This document shows positions 12,100-23,804 of a stretch of 64,000 bases of DNA, one piece after another. The DNA lies in contig JACTAT010000335.1 of the NCBI GenBank assembly GCA_014526335.1, forward strand, positions 145,607-209,606, in the 5' to 3' direction. The position numbers were made by a program, and so were the translations under genes. This stretch comes from Chrysaora quinquecirrha. Its lineage: Eukaryota; Cnidaria; Scyphozoa; Semaeostomeae; Pelagiidae. Within the stretch, counting starts at the first letter, position 1. The number at the start of each line of letters is the position of its first letter. The notes under the pieces were generated by a model that was given only the letters and a program-made list of their open reading frames with translations, was not told where the DNA came from and did not search any database.

Positions 12100-13970
12100 T
12101 CTACTCAACATTCTTTCATTTCTCCTTAGATTGTGACTTATTTCCCTGTCAGATGTTCTGCTAAGAACACATGGCAAATTATTTACTAATTACTTAGCTT
12201 TTCGAGCAGTGTACGGACATGAACCTAAACCTAAAAGCCATTATTAGTACCTCTACTTCAAAACTTATCCGAATTTTGAAGCATTTCTTATCTATACTAT
12301 CATTCAGACTGACAGACCACAGACGTTCATGTCCCTATGGGAACAGTATATCTATAGGTTTGTCCAAGAACTTCCATGTTTAAGTAGACTATGGGCCACT
12401 ATTGTCCTGAAAACACGTATTTTTTCAAAAAACCCTCTTAAAAACTACTTTTTTCACATTAATCTTTGAAAAATGAATCGTTTAGAGAGGTTTGTCCATG
12501 GATGGTCTATTTGTCCGTTTTGGAAGACAGTGAAATTTAGTCAAGTAAAACTGGGGCAAAAGGGATTGCAGCTAAAAATCGCAGTTGCATGTGAAGCTGG
12601 GTAAGATTGCCGAAAAAGTTGTACCGATTTTCCAGGTATTCCTGATCCTAAAAGAATCTTTAAAAAGTTTTACATGGAAAAGCATTGGCCCAAAGCAAGC
12701 ATTTTTATTTCAAGGTTGTTCCCGGTTGTTTTATTTTTCGTCTTTTGAACTTGACAAATATGGGGTTAATCTTCGTCCCGTACTTGACCTCCCTGAACGG
12801 ACTTATGACGGGCATGCAGCTCAAAATTGGATGCAAGGCAAACAGAATGATCAGATCATACATTTCACATGTTAAACTAGGTTGAAAACAATCAGAAACA
12901 ACGTACGAAACAGAGTATTTTTCAAAGGAAGCAACATAAAAACAGTTTCTAGGCGTTTCTAATGCAACCATAAATGATAAAGATATCAATGTTAAGGCTT
13001 GATAAAAATTATTATTTCGTCTTTAGGTCACTTTATTTTTTAATTATTTGCGATGATTCATATCCTTGATTATTTTAAAATCCCATTAACAAGTATAAGG
13101 CATTGAGTATACCTGACTTTCTCAATTTTTCAATCACACAGTTTCATAAATATTCTACATATCAAATTTAGGTTTTAGTCAAAGTATTTTCGTGCTACAT
13201 CGATACAGTATATACAATACAACATTTGAAGTCCCAAGTCATATCTGAGGACTACGAATATGTACACCCATTGTAGCAAGCATAAAATCGGAGCTTTATC
13301 TTTAACATCTATAAACATTCACCTATAAACAGCATTCATCTATAAATGGTGTGAGTGAATACACTATTTATATAAACATATTTTAGTGTTTATGTGTACT
13401 GTACGTAAAGTATCAAAGACAGAGATTTGATAAACATGAAGCATCCAAAGTATCAAAGGCGCGATTCTTAAGCCTGCTCTACACAGGGGGAAGGGGGTGC
13501 TTCTGCTAACTCTAGTTTTTTTTTTTGCCCATAGTTATAAAGCTGCAGAAGTTACACAAACAAAAATCACTAAATTTCAACTTTTATCTTTGTGCATGTG
13601 CAAATTTCACATAATTTTACGTAGCCTGGCTTTAACTAGCTATGTTTTTCGTTGGCCTGTCTTACAGTTAGTTGTTGTTCCATAGCTATTGAGTGGCGCC
13701 TATGCTTATGGTGGTGTGCTATTGAACTCTTTTTTGTGACAAAGTGTGTGTAGCATGAAGTATGTGTTGAATGATTAAGTTTTCCTTTGACAATGGGTAC
13801 TGCGAGGGGTACTGCAAATTTCTTCAAGAGTCTGTGAGATTTAGTTAGTTGGTAGAAAACAAGCCTCTAAATTAACGAAAATTCATATTTTCCGAAAACC
13901 AAACGAAAATCTCTCGTAAGATCTTTACTTGAAATAGTGGTTATTAAAAACTTAGAATCCCTCTTTTGGG
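12100..13970. other. Unassigned intergenic DNA
   Basis: No supported exon, RNA gene or transposon end. Several 60-120 codon frames (for example 12585-12875 + and 12705-12989 -) overlap on both strands and lack domains. Confidence 0.45.
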
Positions 13971-13979
13971 CAAGGTTTC

Positions 13980-14120
13980 AATTGAAGGGCAATTCACTCC
14001 TTGAAAATCTTGTATACCTATGTTGGAAATCCTATTGTTTCATGGAAATCCGTGGAAACCCTTTCGTTTAAAGAAAATTCTCTTACCCCACTGACGCCAT
14101 TTCGAGAAGAGTGGGATGCC
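13980..14120. mobile_element. GAGGGGC-family MITE copy (diverged)
   Basis: Contains GGGCAATTCACTCCTTGAAAATC, the CCTATTGTTTCATGGAAATCC core and a terminal block ending TGGGATGCCCCCTG, in the same order as other family copies. It is more diverged than the copies at 42-44 kb. Confidence 0.6.
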
Positions 14121-14742
14121 CCCTGTTTCACCCCTGTTACAACTTACTTATAGATGGTCTCCAAAGATTCTAGTTTAACGCAAGTCGAAAACTTTTCTTA
14201 GCTGTTTACTTCTCTTAGCTGTTTACTTAAAAAGTTCTTTCATAAAATTTGGTGCTTTAGACATAAGAGTATGTTACGTATAGCAAATTCTACGCGATAT
14301 CCCAGGCTTTTCTCAACATAATTACGTAGTATTCTAACAGAGCGTTTTGAAATATACTCCTTTTTTACAGTAAAAAACCCTAAAAACCGCGAGTTATTAG
14401 TTACTGCATTTCGAAAAGCATAATCAATTCTTGCAAGCAACCTAGGTATGGGCAAAAGGGGTACTTTCCTAGAATTCTCATAATTTTTCAGTAACACTTG
14501 TTTCATTTATTACAGTCTAGAGTAAAGGTAAAAAAATCTGACTCAAATATCAAGGCAACATCGTGTCTATTGGAAAGTTAAGCTTACTTTTTCAGCTGCA
14601 TTGCAGTAACAATAATTTCGCATACCTCCAAACCTTCGAAAACACTCTATTTCTTTCAACATGTTATTTTACAAACTTGAATGCAGCTTTTGAGATTCTT
14701 ATGAAAGCTAATGAATCAGCTAATTCATAGTCGCATACTTAC

Positions 14743-14811
14743 TGGACTTGCCCAAGTTATCTTTGATAAAATTCAGAATTTCATTCTTTCAAGACAACTT
14801 GGGCAAGTCCA
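14743..14811. ncRNA. Short near-perfect hairpin (small-RNA precursor-like)
   Basis: TGGACTTGCCCAAGTT at 14743-14758 pairs perfectly with AACTTGGGCAAGTCCA at 14796-14811. Pairing continues imperfectly inward (ATCTTTGA with TCAAGAC), leaving a loop of about 20 nt. The total of about 69 nt and the single stem resemble a miRNA or hairpin-siRNA precursor, but a tiny transposon relic gives the same shape. Expression cannot be judged from sequence. Confidence 0.3.
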
Positions 14812-15044
14812 CATACTCACAACAACGGCATTTTGTAGCTACTCAATCTTCAAAGGGGTAAGCTGTAAAATAACCGTTCTATGATTCTCTCTGAATCAGG
14901 ATGAACAAAGCCCAGCAAATTTCAGCTACCTGTAGCAATGAGTATAATCTAAACCTTTTTTCAGATGATTTTGCTCTAAGTACTGAAATCCCTTAAGGCG
15001 ATCCCTTACATAAAGATAGCTTCAAACTCGACGTTATGGAGAGA

Positions 15045-15335
15045 AGGCCCGGGGGTACTCCTTAATGTAGGCTGACAGGTATGTGCCCCTCTTATGGGTG
15101 GGTCTCTCTTCGAAAATTTCTTATAACTGAATCCGATTTATGCCTAAAATGCCTTAAAAGTGGGCATATAATCAAATTTCCTTAACATTTGGTACACAAG
15201 TTCATACAAAAATCAGAAAACTATGGGTGGTTGAATGTATAAAACAATACCCTAAAGGTAGGTTGGTTTGTAAAAACTCGGGGGCACAACCCTGTACATT
15301 TCAGGGTGAAGTACCCACCTCGGGGGAGAAGGCTC
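15045..15335. mobile_element. MITE with CCCGGGGGTACTCC / GGTACCCCCGGG-type ends
   Basis: The left end reads CCCGGGGGTACTCC, the interior has GGTATGTGCCCCTC and GGGTGGG blocks, and the right end has AAGTACCCACCTCGGGGG, the approximate inverse. A better preserved copy lies at 47838-48150, and partial copies at about 31925-32270 and 41265-41370. No coding capacity. Confidence 0.7.
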
Positions 15336-15339
15336 CCTT

Positions 15340-16010
15340 TATAAGTGAATAAGGTGTTCCATCGTCAGTTGGAATACATAACGATAACGACACCCGAACA
15401 GAAAATAACCTGTACAACATGTACCTGCAGGAAAAACCCCACCCTAAAACTACTTCAAACCCTTTTCAAACAAATTTTTTATAGAAAGTTCAAAGTTAGT
15501 TTTAAACCTTGGCAACGGCAAATGATAATAGTAAATAGTAAGATACGTTGATGCACTGAGAGATGAATTTTGCTATGAAATGCGCGTATTGCATGGAGGG
15601 ACAAGGTAGCTATTTCACTAACGTATGTGGGGAAAATTTAAAAGTCGCAATACGATGTACATTTTTAAAAAATGCATTTTTTGCTGTTTTGATACAACAA
15701 TGGCATCGTTACTTATCAGCAAGCCACTTTAGGTTGAAGAAAGACTTCAAGAGAATAGAAGATTCTGCTATTTTGGTAGTATTTTGTCAAGTACCTAGAA
15801 CGAATCAGCTTGAAAAGCATCATCTTTGATCTCTTATTATGAAATCGAAAAGGCATCACAGAGGCTTTTCCCTCATTCGTAAAGACAGTATCATAAGATG
15901 GGTGTTATTCCCGAGTTATTCCAATAGCATAGTCGAATTTAGTTCTTAATATAGAGAAAAAACTGTGCTATAACTGTTATCTTCTTTTGAATTTGATTAT
16001 TGTTTTGATT
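15340..16010. other. Unassigned intergenic DNA
   Basis: Two short plus-strand frames (15345-15551, 15563-15829) are present. The second contains CAYCMEGQG and a few further cysteines just upstream of the possible Cys-rich exon at 16017, but no phase-consistent join was found. Confidence 0.35.
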
Positions 16011-16016
16011 GCACAG

Positions 16017-16124
16017 GTTAACTGTGGAAAAAAAGCTTTAGCCTGTCTGGGAGACTCTTTCTTCTGCAAGGAGCATTTGCAATACGTTTGTATCATCAAA
16101 CCGCGTAGTATTGTCCAGCTGTAG
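16017..16124 (+). CDS. Possible terminal exon with zinc-binding-like Cys/His motif
   Basis: TTGATTGCACAG| is a good acceptor. The 35 codons up to TAG read VNCGKKALACLGDSFFCKEH followed by LQYVCIIKPRSIVQL. The spacing C-x6-C-x6-C-x2-H is reminiscent of the end of a LIM or other treble-clef zinc finger. No partner exon was found, and the opposite strand also has a short open frame, so this may be a remnant or chance. Confidence 0.3.
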   Translation, partial: VNCGKKALACLGDSFFCKEHLQYVCIIKPRSIVQL

Positions 16125-16189
16125 GATCAGTTATAAAAATCGAAACAATGAGTCAATGAAGGGGGACGTTTGAAATCTAAGGCCCTTGA

Positions 16190-16420
16190 GAAAGTATCAA
16201 ACATTGTTGGTCAAACATTTGCAATTTAGCTACTAATCAAGCCAAATGCTCGACCTATATTGCTCGTCCATCATTTCTTGCTAGATACAAGTTTTTCAAA
16301 CACACTGCTGAGTGATTTCTGATTGTCAAGCAATGTTTTGTGATGTGGCCAAATGGTCGAACAATGCTTGTCCAGCAAATCTCAAATGTTTGACCAACAA
16401 GGTTTGATCTTTTGGCTCTC
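16190..16420. mobile_element. CAAACATTG-family palindromic repeat copy
   Basis: Ends read AAGTATCAAACATTGTTGG and CCAACAAGGTTTGATCTT, an inverted pair around a non-coding core containing the GATTTGC / GCAAATC motifs. It is one of about ten copies in this window, the largest cluster being at 39.6-40.5 kb. Confidence 0.65.
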
Positions 16421-17238
16421 GACATTCATATCCATTATCCATATTTAGACATTCCACTATCCCAGTTATTTATCACCCCATACATAAATGTACCACCCCG
16501 TGTGGGAACGAGATATCGTAGAGGTTTGCAGAGGTAGACGGAGACCGAAAGAGGAAAAATGATTGTGGGAAAGACCATCGATACAAACGAACGTTCATTG
16601 CACCCATGGAGCTTATCAGACAAGTAACCATAAGTCTTTGGGCTCAATTTTTAGCGTCAGCGTTTTTGTGTGCACCCAACTATGCCCAAGAGTGCTGATG
16701 AATGCATATTTTCAAAATCAGCATCGAATCAAAAGGATTCGATCTAAAATTAGCAAACTTTTTGTCATAAAGCTATTCATGCTCAACTGAATTCAATTAA
16801 ATTAATTTTTAAATCATGTAGTATGAAAAATTAGCCTTTTCGAAAAATAATCCAACACGTCAAAAAGAACTGATGACATTGAAAATTGCCCTATACAAAA
16901 ATGCCCAAAATGGCCAATCCTACTTTCAGTTTCGAACACCAGTCCCCATTCATTCAGCTTACTGGAATAGATTTTGAAAATAAAGGATTTCATAAGATGG
17001 TAGGGAAAAGAACGAATGGATTGTAAAAATTAAACAAGAAATCCAACAGTAAAGGATTCGAAAACTTCTTGAATTAAGATTTAGATAACGCACCCTTCCT
17101 TCGCCCACACTATACCCCAACCAGAGCTTGCGTATGAATTACAAAATCTACGTCAGAAACATCAGAACTTTGACCTTTCAAGCTGACCACAGAATACCGA
17201 GATCTCTGGAATAGGATCAACCATAGGCATACCGGAAT

Positions 17239-17850
17239 TTGATGACCCGGGACGCAGGTGGGACCCGGGACGTGGGACTCAAGTGGGACGCGGGACCCGG
17301 GACGGAAGTGGGACGCGGGACTGACGCGGGACTCAGGTGGGACCCGGGACCTGGGACTCAGGTGGGACCCGGGACGCGGGACTCAGGTGGGAAGTGGGAC
17401 GCGGGACTCAGGTGGGAAGTGGGACGCGGGACTCAGGTGGGACCCGGGACGCGGGACTCAGGTGGGACCCGGGACGCGGGACTCAGGTGGGACCCGGGAC
17501 GCGGGACTCAGGTGGGACCCGGGACCTGGGACTCAGGTGGGACCCGGGACCTGGGACTCAGGTGGGACCCGGGACCTGGGACTCAGGTGGGACCCGGGAC
17601 CTGGGCAGGTGGGGACTCAGGTGGGACTCAGGTGGGACCTGGGACTCAGGTGGGACCCGGGAACCGGGACTCAGGTGGGACCTGGGACTCAGGTGGGACC
17701 CGGGACGTGGAACGCAGGACACGGGTGGGACCCGAGACACGGGACTTAGGTGGGACCAGGGAAGCGGGACTCAGGTGGGACCTTGGACCTGGTAACGGAA
17801 TGGGACCTGAGACCTGGGAAGCAAGTTGGTCCTGGGACCTAGGACGCAGT
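17239..17850. repeat. GC-rich minisatellite in left foldback arm
   Basis: Tandem units of GGGACTCAGGTGGGACCCGG with variants (GACGCGGGACTC, GACCTGGGACTC). The mirror copy in the right arm is at about 20126-20785. The two arrays differ in unit order and number, so the arms have diverged by repeat expansion while the unique inner parts remain nearly identical. Confidence 0.95.
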
Positions 17851-18586
17851 TGAGAACTTGGACCTGGGACGCATTTTGGACCAGAAACCTGGGGCCAGGG
17901 ACTCAGTTGGGACCTTAAACTCTGCGCAAGGATGGGGCCTGGGACAAGGTTTTGACGTGGAAAGTGGTTGCTCGCTGGACCATTAGTAGGACGTTTGACT
18001 AGAGAAATTTGATCACTTGATAGAAAAACTGAATCAACATCATTAAATGTCTATGAAAATGCTTTTCACAAAATGTTTAAAAGTTACAAATGAAACCAAA
18101 GTTCATAACCGTTCATTAATTTTAGACTTAAATTCTACTCATAATGCCAACGAATTAAGTGTAACAGAAAACGAGAATAAAACTCATGATTTTAGTAAAC
18201 AAAATGCGTTAAGTAACCATTATTGCTCAATTTTCCCCTGTTGTACAAATTTGGAATCTGGAGATTTGAAACTACTAAGTTAGTCGCTGCGATGATTTGA
18301 ATTCCAAACCGAAAAAAATGATTGTTGAAGTTGAAGAATGAAACCTTTTTTGTTGAAATTAGACATGCTTCATCAACATTCCTTGAATAGCGGGTCCTAG
18401 AGAAAGGCAGTGCATACTTTATAGGGCATAAATCCTTACAGGGTGGGAATTTTCCTGTTTAACGATGTTCTAGTTAAGATAACAAAACAACAGAAGAAAC
18501 AAACATGCGTAACGTTATAAAAATAAGAGATACAGTAATATATACTTCGTAATTCAAACGGTGTAGTCAAGATCTAAAATTCAAAA

Positions 18587-19150
18587 TTAAATTCCTATGC
18601 CACAATTTCGCAAAATCTGTTTGTGCTCAGGAAGCAAGAAAGGCTTCAGTTGCGGAGGAACTACAATCATTTGCGGAGAAAACATTTGATTGTTGTGCGC
18701 TATGCAAGTGCGATTAAAGTGATAATAAACTTTAGCAAATTCTGCAGATATCCTCCACTCACGTGCTTTTTGATCAAAATATGATCTTTGTGTTTTTGAA
18801 ACAACGACCATATCATTGGGTGGGCTAGGGTACCCATTTTGATAGAACCTGCCACTGCATTTATAGCAAACAGCAACATTCTTATGGCAAAATCGTAGAA
18901 GTGCCAGTACGTATCCATTTGCTGGTGGATCTGGTTGTGGCGGTGGATTTAAGGCTGAATCCGCTTGCATGCCAGAGACGAGTGGTTGATGCAGCTGATT
19001 AGGAACATCTACTACTCTCATTTGAACATCAGAAGAATGAGCTGATGGTGCTGTTACATTTGGAGTAGCATCCGCTGGTGTTATGTATCTTTGGACCTTG
19101 GGTTTCACCACATTCGGTGGCCCTTTCTCTTTTGGGTTGATTTTGTTTTT
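18587..19150 (-). pseudogene. Coding remnant inside the foldback element
   Basis: A minus-strand frame open from about 19150 to the stop at 18587, with no ATG near its 5' end. A second frame (19029-19229) carries overlapping upstream similarity, which suggests a frameshift near 19125. It contains CHKNVAVCYKCSGRFYQNGY and later HNNQMFSPQMIVVPPQLKPF, a Cys/His pattern possibly binding zinc. The last 40 or so codons fall in the left arm, so the right arm carries an inverted copy of the C-terminus on the plus strand (about 19268-19389). I recognise it only as a mobile-element-associated protein and cannot name its function. Confidence 0.55.
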
Positions 19151-20799
19151 TTAAAATGTCGTCCCAATAATAATCATACATTGTCATAAATGCCTGCGCC
19201 CTTTCTCTATATTTTATTAGAATAAGCAAGAGTTTGTTTCACATACTGTATTATCACTTTAATCGCGCTTGCATAGCGCACAACAATCAAATGTTTTCTC
19301 CGCAAATGATTGTAGTTCCTCCGCAACTGAAGCCTTTCTTGCTTCCTGAGCACAAACAGATTTTGCGAAATTGTGGCATAGGAATTTAATTTTTGAATTG
19401 AAGATCTTGACTACACCGTTTGAATTACGAAGTATATATTACTGTATCTCTTATTTTTATAACGTTACGCATGTTTGTTTCTTCTGTTGTTTTGTTATCT
19501 TAACTAGAACATCGTTAAACAGGAAAATTCCCACCCTGTAAGGATTTATGCCCTATAAAGTATGCACTGCCTTTCTCTAGGACCCGCTATTCAAGGAATG
19601 TTGATGAAGCATGTCTAATTTCAACAAAAAAGGTTTCATTCTTCAACTTCAACAATCATTTTTTTCGGTTTGGAATTCAAATCATCGCAGCGACTAACTT
19701 AGTAGTTTCAAATCTCCAGATTCCAAATTTGTACAACAGGGGGAAAATTGAGCAATAATGGTTACTTAACGCATTTTTGTTTACTAAAATCATGAGTTTT
19801 ATTCTCGTTTTCTGTTACACTTAATTCGTTGGCATTATGAGTAGAATTTAAGTCTAAAATTAATGAACGGTTATGAACTTTGGTTTCATTTGTAACTTTT
19901 AAACATTTTGTGAAAAGCATTTTCATAGACATTTAATGATGTTGATTCAGTTTTTCTATCAAGTGATCAAATTTCTCTAGTCAAACGTCCTACTAATAGT
20001 CCAGCGAGCAACCACTTTCCACGTCAAAACCTTGTCCCAGGCCCCATCCTTGCGCAGAGTTTAAGGTCCCAACTGAGTCCCTGGCCCCAGGTTTCTGGTC
20101 CAATATGCGTCCCAGGTCCAAGTTCTCAACTTGCTTCCCAGGTCTCAGGTCCCATTCCGTTGCCAGGTCCAAGGTCCCACCTGAGTCCCGCTTCCCTGGT
20201 CCCACCTAAGTCCCGTGTCTCGGGTCCCACCCGTGTCCTGCGTCCCACGTCCCGGGTCCCACCTGAGTCCCAGGTCCCACCTGAGTCCCGGTTCCCGTGT
20301 CCCACCTGAGTCCCAGGTCCCACCTGAGTCCCGCGTCCCAGGTCCCACCTGAGTCCCAGGTCCTGGGTCCCACCTGAGTCCTGGGTCCCGGGTCCCACCT
20401 GAGTCCCAGGTCCCGGGTCCCACCTGAGTCCCAGGTCCCGGGTCCCACCTGAGTCGCGCGTCCCGGGTCTAACCTGAGTCCCAGGTCCCGGGTCCCACCT
20501 GAGTCCCAGGTCCCGGGTCCCTCCTGAGTCCCGCGTCCCGGGTCCCACCTGAGTCCCGTGTCCCAGGTCCCACCTGAGTCCCAGGTCCCGGGTCCCACCT
20601 GAGTCCCGCGTCCCGGGTCCCACCTGAGTCCCGCGTCCCGGGTCCCACCTGAGTCCCGCGTCCCAGGTCCCACCTGAGTCCCACGTCCCACTTCCGTTTT
20701 GAGTCCCGCGTCCCACTTCCGTCCCGGGTCCCGCGTCCCACTTGAGTCCCACGTCCCGGGTCCCACCTGCGTCCCGGGTCATCAAATTCCGGTATGGTA

Positions 20800-21060
20800 T
20801 GCCAGTTCCCTGTACACGTGTGCGCAGACAACTGCTCGATTAGATGACTAATCGGATACCATCCTGTAGTTGATACGAGACTGGGAAGACAATAGCGAAA
20901 GCCTTGATTCAATTGAACTCTGTAAGTTGCTTAGCAATTATGACAACTAAATCTCCATGGAAATGGTAACACCTAGTAACGCAGAGATGAGTGATGCTCT
21001 TGCTATCTCAAATGAAGTTTTCAATATCTGACCATATGAGTGGTATTCAGGGAAATAACG
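20800..21060. other. Flank of the foldback, no feature
   Basis: Ordinary AT-rich DNA between the foldback and the AAAGT microsatellite, with nothing supported. Confidence 0.4.
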
Positions 21061-21067
21061 GGGATGA

Positions 21068-21176
21068 CAGACATTTGCAATCAAAAGTAAAGTAGATTAA
21101 AGTAAAGTAAAGTAAATTAAAGTAAAGTAAAGTAAAGTAAAGTAAAGTAAAGTAAAGAAAAGAAAAGTAAAGTAAT
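21068..21176. repeat. (AAAGT)n microsatellite
   Basis: About 20 tandem AAAGT pentamers with a few AAATT and AAAGA variants. Confidence 0.95.
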
Positions 21177-21267
21177 GTCATTTGTTTAGTGTATTTCTTG
21201 TATTGGTATATTTCTTGTGATCATTCAGAAAGGCTTCAAAAATTTTAGGGTACTGTATTATAATACA

Positions 21268-21410
21268 CGAGGGGCAAGCCATTCGTTGGAATCTCGTCAA
21301 CTCGTCACTGGGATTTCTATTGTTTTCAAAGCCTATAAAAATCCCTTGGAAATCCTTTTGTTTCGCCGGAAATCTCGTTCGCCTTATCAAGGCTTCACAT
21401 GTTAAAGAAG
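21268..21410. mobile_element. GAGGGGC-family MITE copy
   Basis: Contains ACGAGGGGCAAGCCATTC, AATCCCTTGGAAATCC and TTTTGTTTCGCCGGAAATCTCGTTCGCC in family order. It explains the overlapping short frames on both strands. Confidence 0.65.
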
Positions 21411-21419
21411 GGTGCATCC

Positions 21420-22060
21420 GAATTTGTTGAATTAGGTGGGATGAGAGTAAAATTCTGAAACACAACGATACAAGTTAGATTATAGTGTTCAGTTTTTGGT
21501 AGACAAAGTTCATTTAAAATTTTGCATAGTTGTGAAATTTTCGAGCAAAGCCCGTGTCTGATGCCCCGTTGGATATCTATAGTGCTTATAGCACCCACCC
21601 TGGGAGTTGCCCCTAAATTCAGCCCATAAGGACATGTTACTATAATGATTGTCTCAAAAAGGAAATAACTGTGGCGAATATGAATAAAATGAAATTGTTC
21701 TTTCTGTGACTCATGATTCATATAGACCACAAACGATATATCGAAATATTTTCATCTAAGTCATTCACACCCGAGGTGATGTCTGCGCAGTATTGTTGAA
21801 GGTGTCTCTGCGCAGTAAAGTTGAAGATGTACAGTAATGTAAAGGCTTTTCTCGGAAATGTGAAGATTGTTCAGTAATGTGGATGAATATCTTTAGTAAT
21901 TTGGAGGGCTCTTCTAGAGAGGGTCCTGAAGGGGTCAAATGGGAATGGGATTGGCCTGATTTTGGGCTGGGAAAATGGGATTGGATGTTCTGGGACTGGG
22001 ATTTTGTCCCCTGGGAATGGGAGACAGAACACCAGATGGGAATGGGATTCGCTTTTCTGC
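21420..22060. other. Unique DNA grading into G-rich GGGATTGGGA-like repeats before the gap
   Basis: No exon recognised. From about 21940 to 22060 the sequence is built of TGGGAATGGGATT-type short repeats and runs directly into the assembly gap. This suggests the assembly broke in repetitive DNA. Confidence 0.5.
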
Positions 22061-22560
22061 NNNNNNNNNNNNNNNNNNNNNNNNNNNNNNNNNNNNNNNN
22101 NNNNNNNNNNNNNNNNNNNNNNNNNNNNNNNNNNNNNNNNNNNNNNNNNNNNNNNNNNNNNNNNNNNNNNNNNNNNNNNNNNNNNNNNNNNNNNNNNNNN
22201 NNNNNNNNNNNNNNNNNNNNNNNNNNNNNNNNNNNNNNNNNNNNNNNNNNNNNNNNNNNNNNNNNNNNNNNNNNNNNNNNNNNNNNNNNNNNNNNNNNNN
22301 NNNNNNNNNNNNNNNNNNNNNNNNNNNNNNNNNNNNNNNNNNNNNNNNNNNNNNNNNNNNNNNNNNNNNNNNNNNNNNNNNNNNNNNNNNNNNNNNNNNN
22401 NNNNNNNNNNNNNNNNNNNNNNNNNNNNNNNNNNNNNNNNNNNNNNNNNNNNNNNNNNNNNNNNNNNNNNNNNNNNNNNNNNNNNNNNNNNNNNNNNNNN
22501 NNNNNNNNNNNNNNNNNNNNNNNNNNNNNNNNNNNNNNNNNNNNNNNNNNNNNNNNNNNN
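22061..22560. other. Assembly gap (500 N)
   Basis: Exactly 500 N, probably an arbitrary placeholder rather than a measured length. G-rich short repeats lie to the left and a satellite array to the right. The expected catalytic exons of the USP8 gene, transcribed leftward from 24350, may fall in missing sequence here. All frames called across the gap are artefacts. Confidence 0.95.
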
Positions 22561-23755
22561 CCCGATGATGGGAGATGGATCTCTCCCGAAACGTTGCCCT
22601 ACTAAATATCAAAGGCTTGTCATGATAAGTGGTGACTATCATGTCTAATACGGAGTTACTTAGTTAATAAGACAGTCAGTTTGTTAGCCAGTTACTTTCT
22701 TTAACCACACTTCTCATTGCTCGATGATGGGAGAAGGATCTGTCCCGAGATGTTGGCCTACTAAATATCAAAGGCTTGTCATGATGAGTGGTGACTATCT
22801 TGTCTAATACAGAGTTAATTAGTTAATAACACAGTCAGTAAGTTAGTCAGTTACTTTCTTTATCCATATTTTCATTGCCCATGATGGGAGACGGATCTCT
22901 TCCGAGATGTTGCCCTACTAAATATCAAAGGCTTGTCACGATACGTGGTGACTATCCTGTCTAATACGGGGCTACTTAGTTAATAACAAAGTCAGCAAGT
23001 TAGTCAGTCACTTTCTTTATCCACATTCCTCATTGTCCGATGATGGGAGACGGATCTCTTCCGGAATGTTGCCCTACTAAATATCAACGGCTTGTCATGA
23101 TAAGTGGTGACTATCATGTCTAATACGGAGTTACTTAGTTAATAAGACAGTCAGTTTGTTAGCCAGTTACTTTCTTTAACCACACTTCTCATTGCTCGAT
23201 GATGGGAGAAGGATCTGTCCCGAGATGTTGGCCTACTAAATATCAAAGGCTTGTCATGATGAGTGGTGACTATCATGTCTAATACAGAGTTAATTAGTTA
23301 ATAACACAGTCAGTAAGTTAGTCAGTTACTTTCTTTATCCATATTTTCATTGCCCATGATGGGAGACGGATCTCTTCCGAGATGTTGCCCTACTAAATAT
23401 CAAAGGCTTGTCACGATACGTGGTGACTATCCTGTCTAATACGGGGCTACTTAGTTAATAACAAAGTCAGCAAGTTAGTCAGTCACTTTCTTTATCCACA
23501 TTCCTCATTGTCCGATGATGGGAGACGGATCTCTTCCGGAATGTTGCCCTACTAAATATCAACGGCTTGTCATGATAAGTGGTGACTATCATGTCTAATA
23601 CGGAGTTACTTAGTTAATAAGACAGTCAGTAAGTTCGTTAGTTACTTTCTTTATCCACATTTCTCATTGCCCGATGATGGGAGATCTCTCCCGAAATGTT
23701 GCCCTACTAAATATCAAAGGCTTGTCATGATGAGAAGTGACTATCATGTCTTATA
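22561..23755. repeat. 158-bp satellite array with higher-order pattern
   Basis: About 7.5 tandem units starting at about 22561, 22719, 22877, 23035, 23196, 23353, 23511 and 23670. Each carries CGATGATGGGAGACGGATCT, a CTACTAAATATCAAAGGCTT block and CTTTCTTTATCCACA. Units 2-4 and 5-7 are almost identical in order, so a roughly 474-bp trimer has been duplicated. The array abuts the gap and probably extends into it. Confidence 0.93.
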
Positions 23756-23804
23756 TGCGGTGTCACCCTTGATAAATTCGAATATACTTCTTTTGTATAT
23801 AAAT

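Larger units (their letters stand above)
17228..20796. mobile_element. Foldback-type element with 1.5-kb inverted arms
   Basis: Arms 17228-18727 and 19249-20796 are near-identical reverse complements, both beginning CATACCGGAATTTGATGACC at the outer end. Each arm carries an outer GC-rich minisatellite (units built from GGGACTCAGGTGGGACCCGG, about 0.6 kb) and an inner unique AT-rich part. The spacer (18728-19248, about 520 bp) holds the middle of a minus-strand reading frame. Long arms made of tandem repeats around a small spacer are the defining layout of foldback elements. No exact target-site duplication was found. The arm minisatellites explain all long Gly/Thr/Asp-rich frames here. Confidence 0.85.

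Noticed and set aside
14240..14506. 88-codon minus-strand frame
   Set aside because: Plausible composition but no domain, no flanking exon and no conserved motif.
17239..17853. Gly/Thr/Asp-rich 150-200 codon frames, mirrored at 20126-20785
   Set aside because: They are the minisatellite in the foldback arms read in different phases. Composition is dictated by the repeat unit.
21877..22648. Frames of about 200-240 codons spanning 22061-22560
   Set aside because: They consist mostly of unknown residues translated through the N gap.
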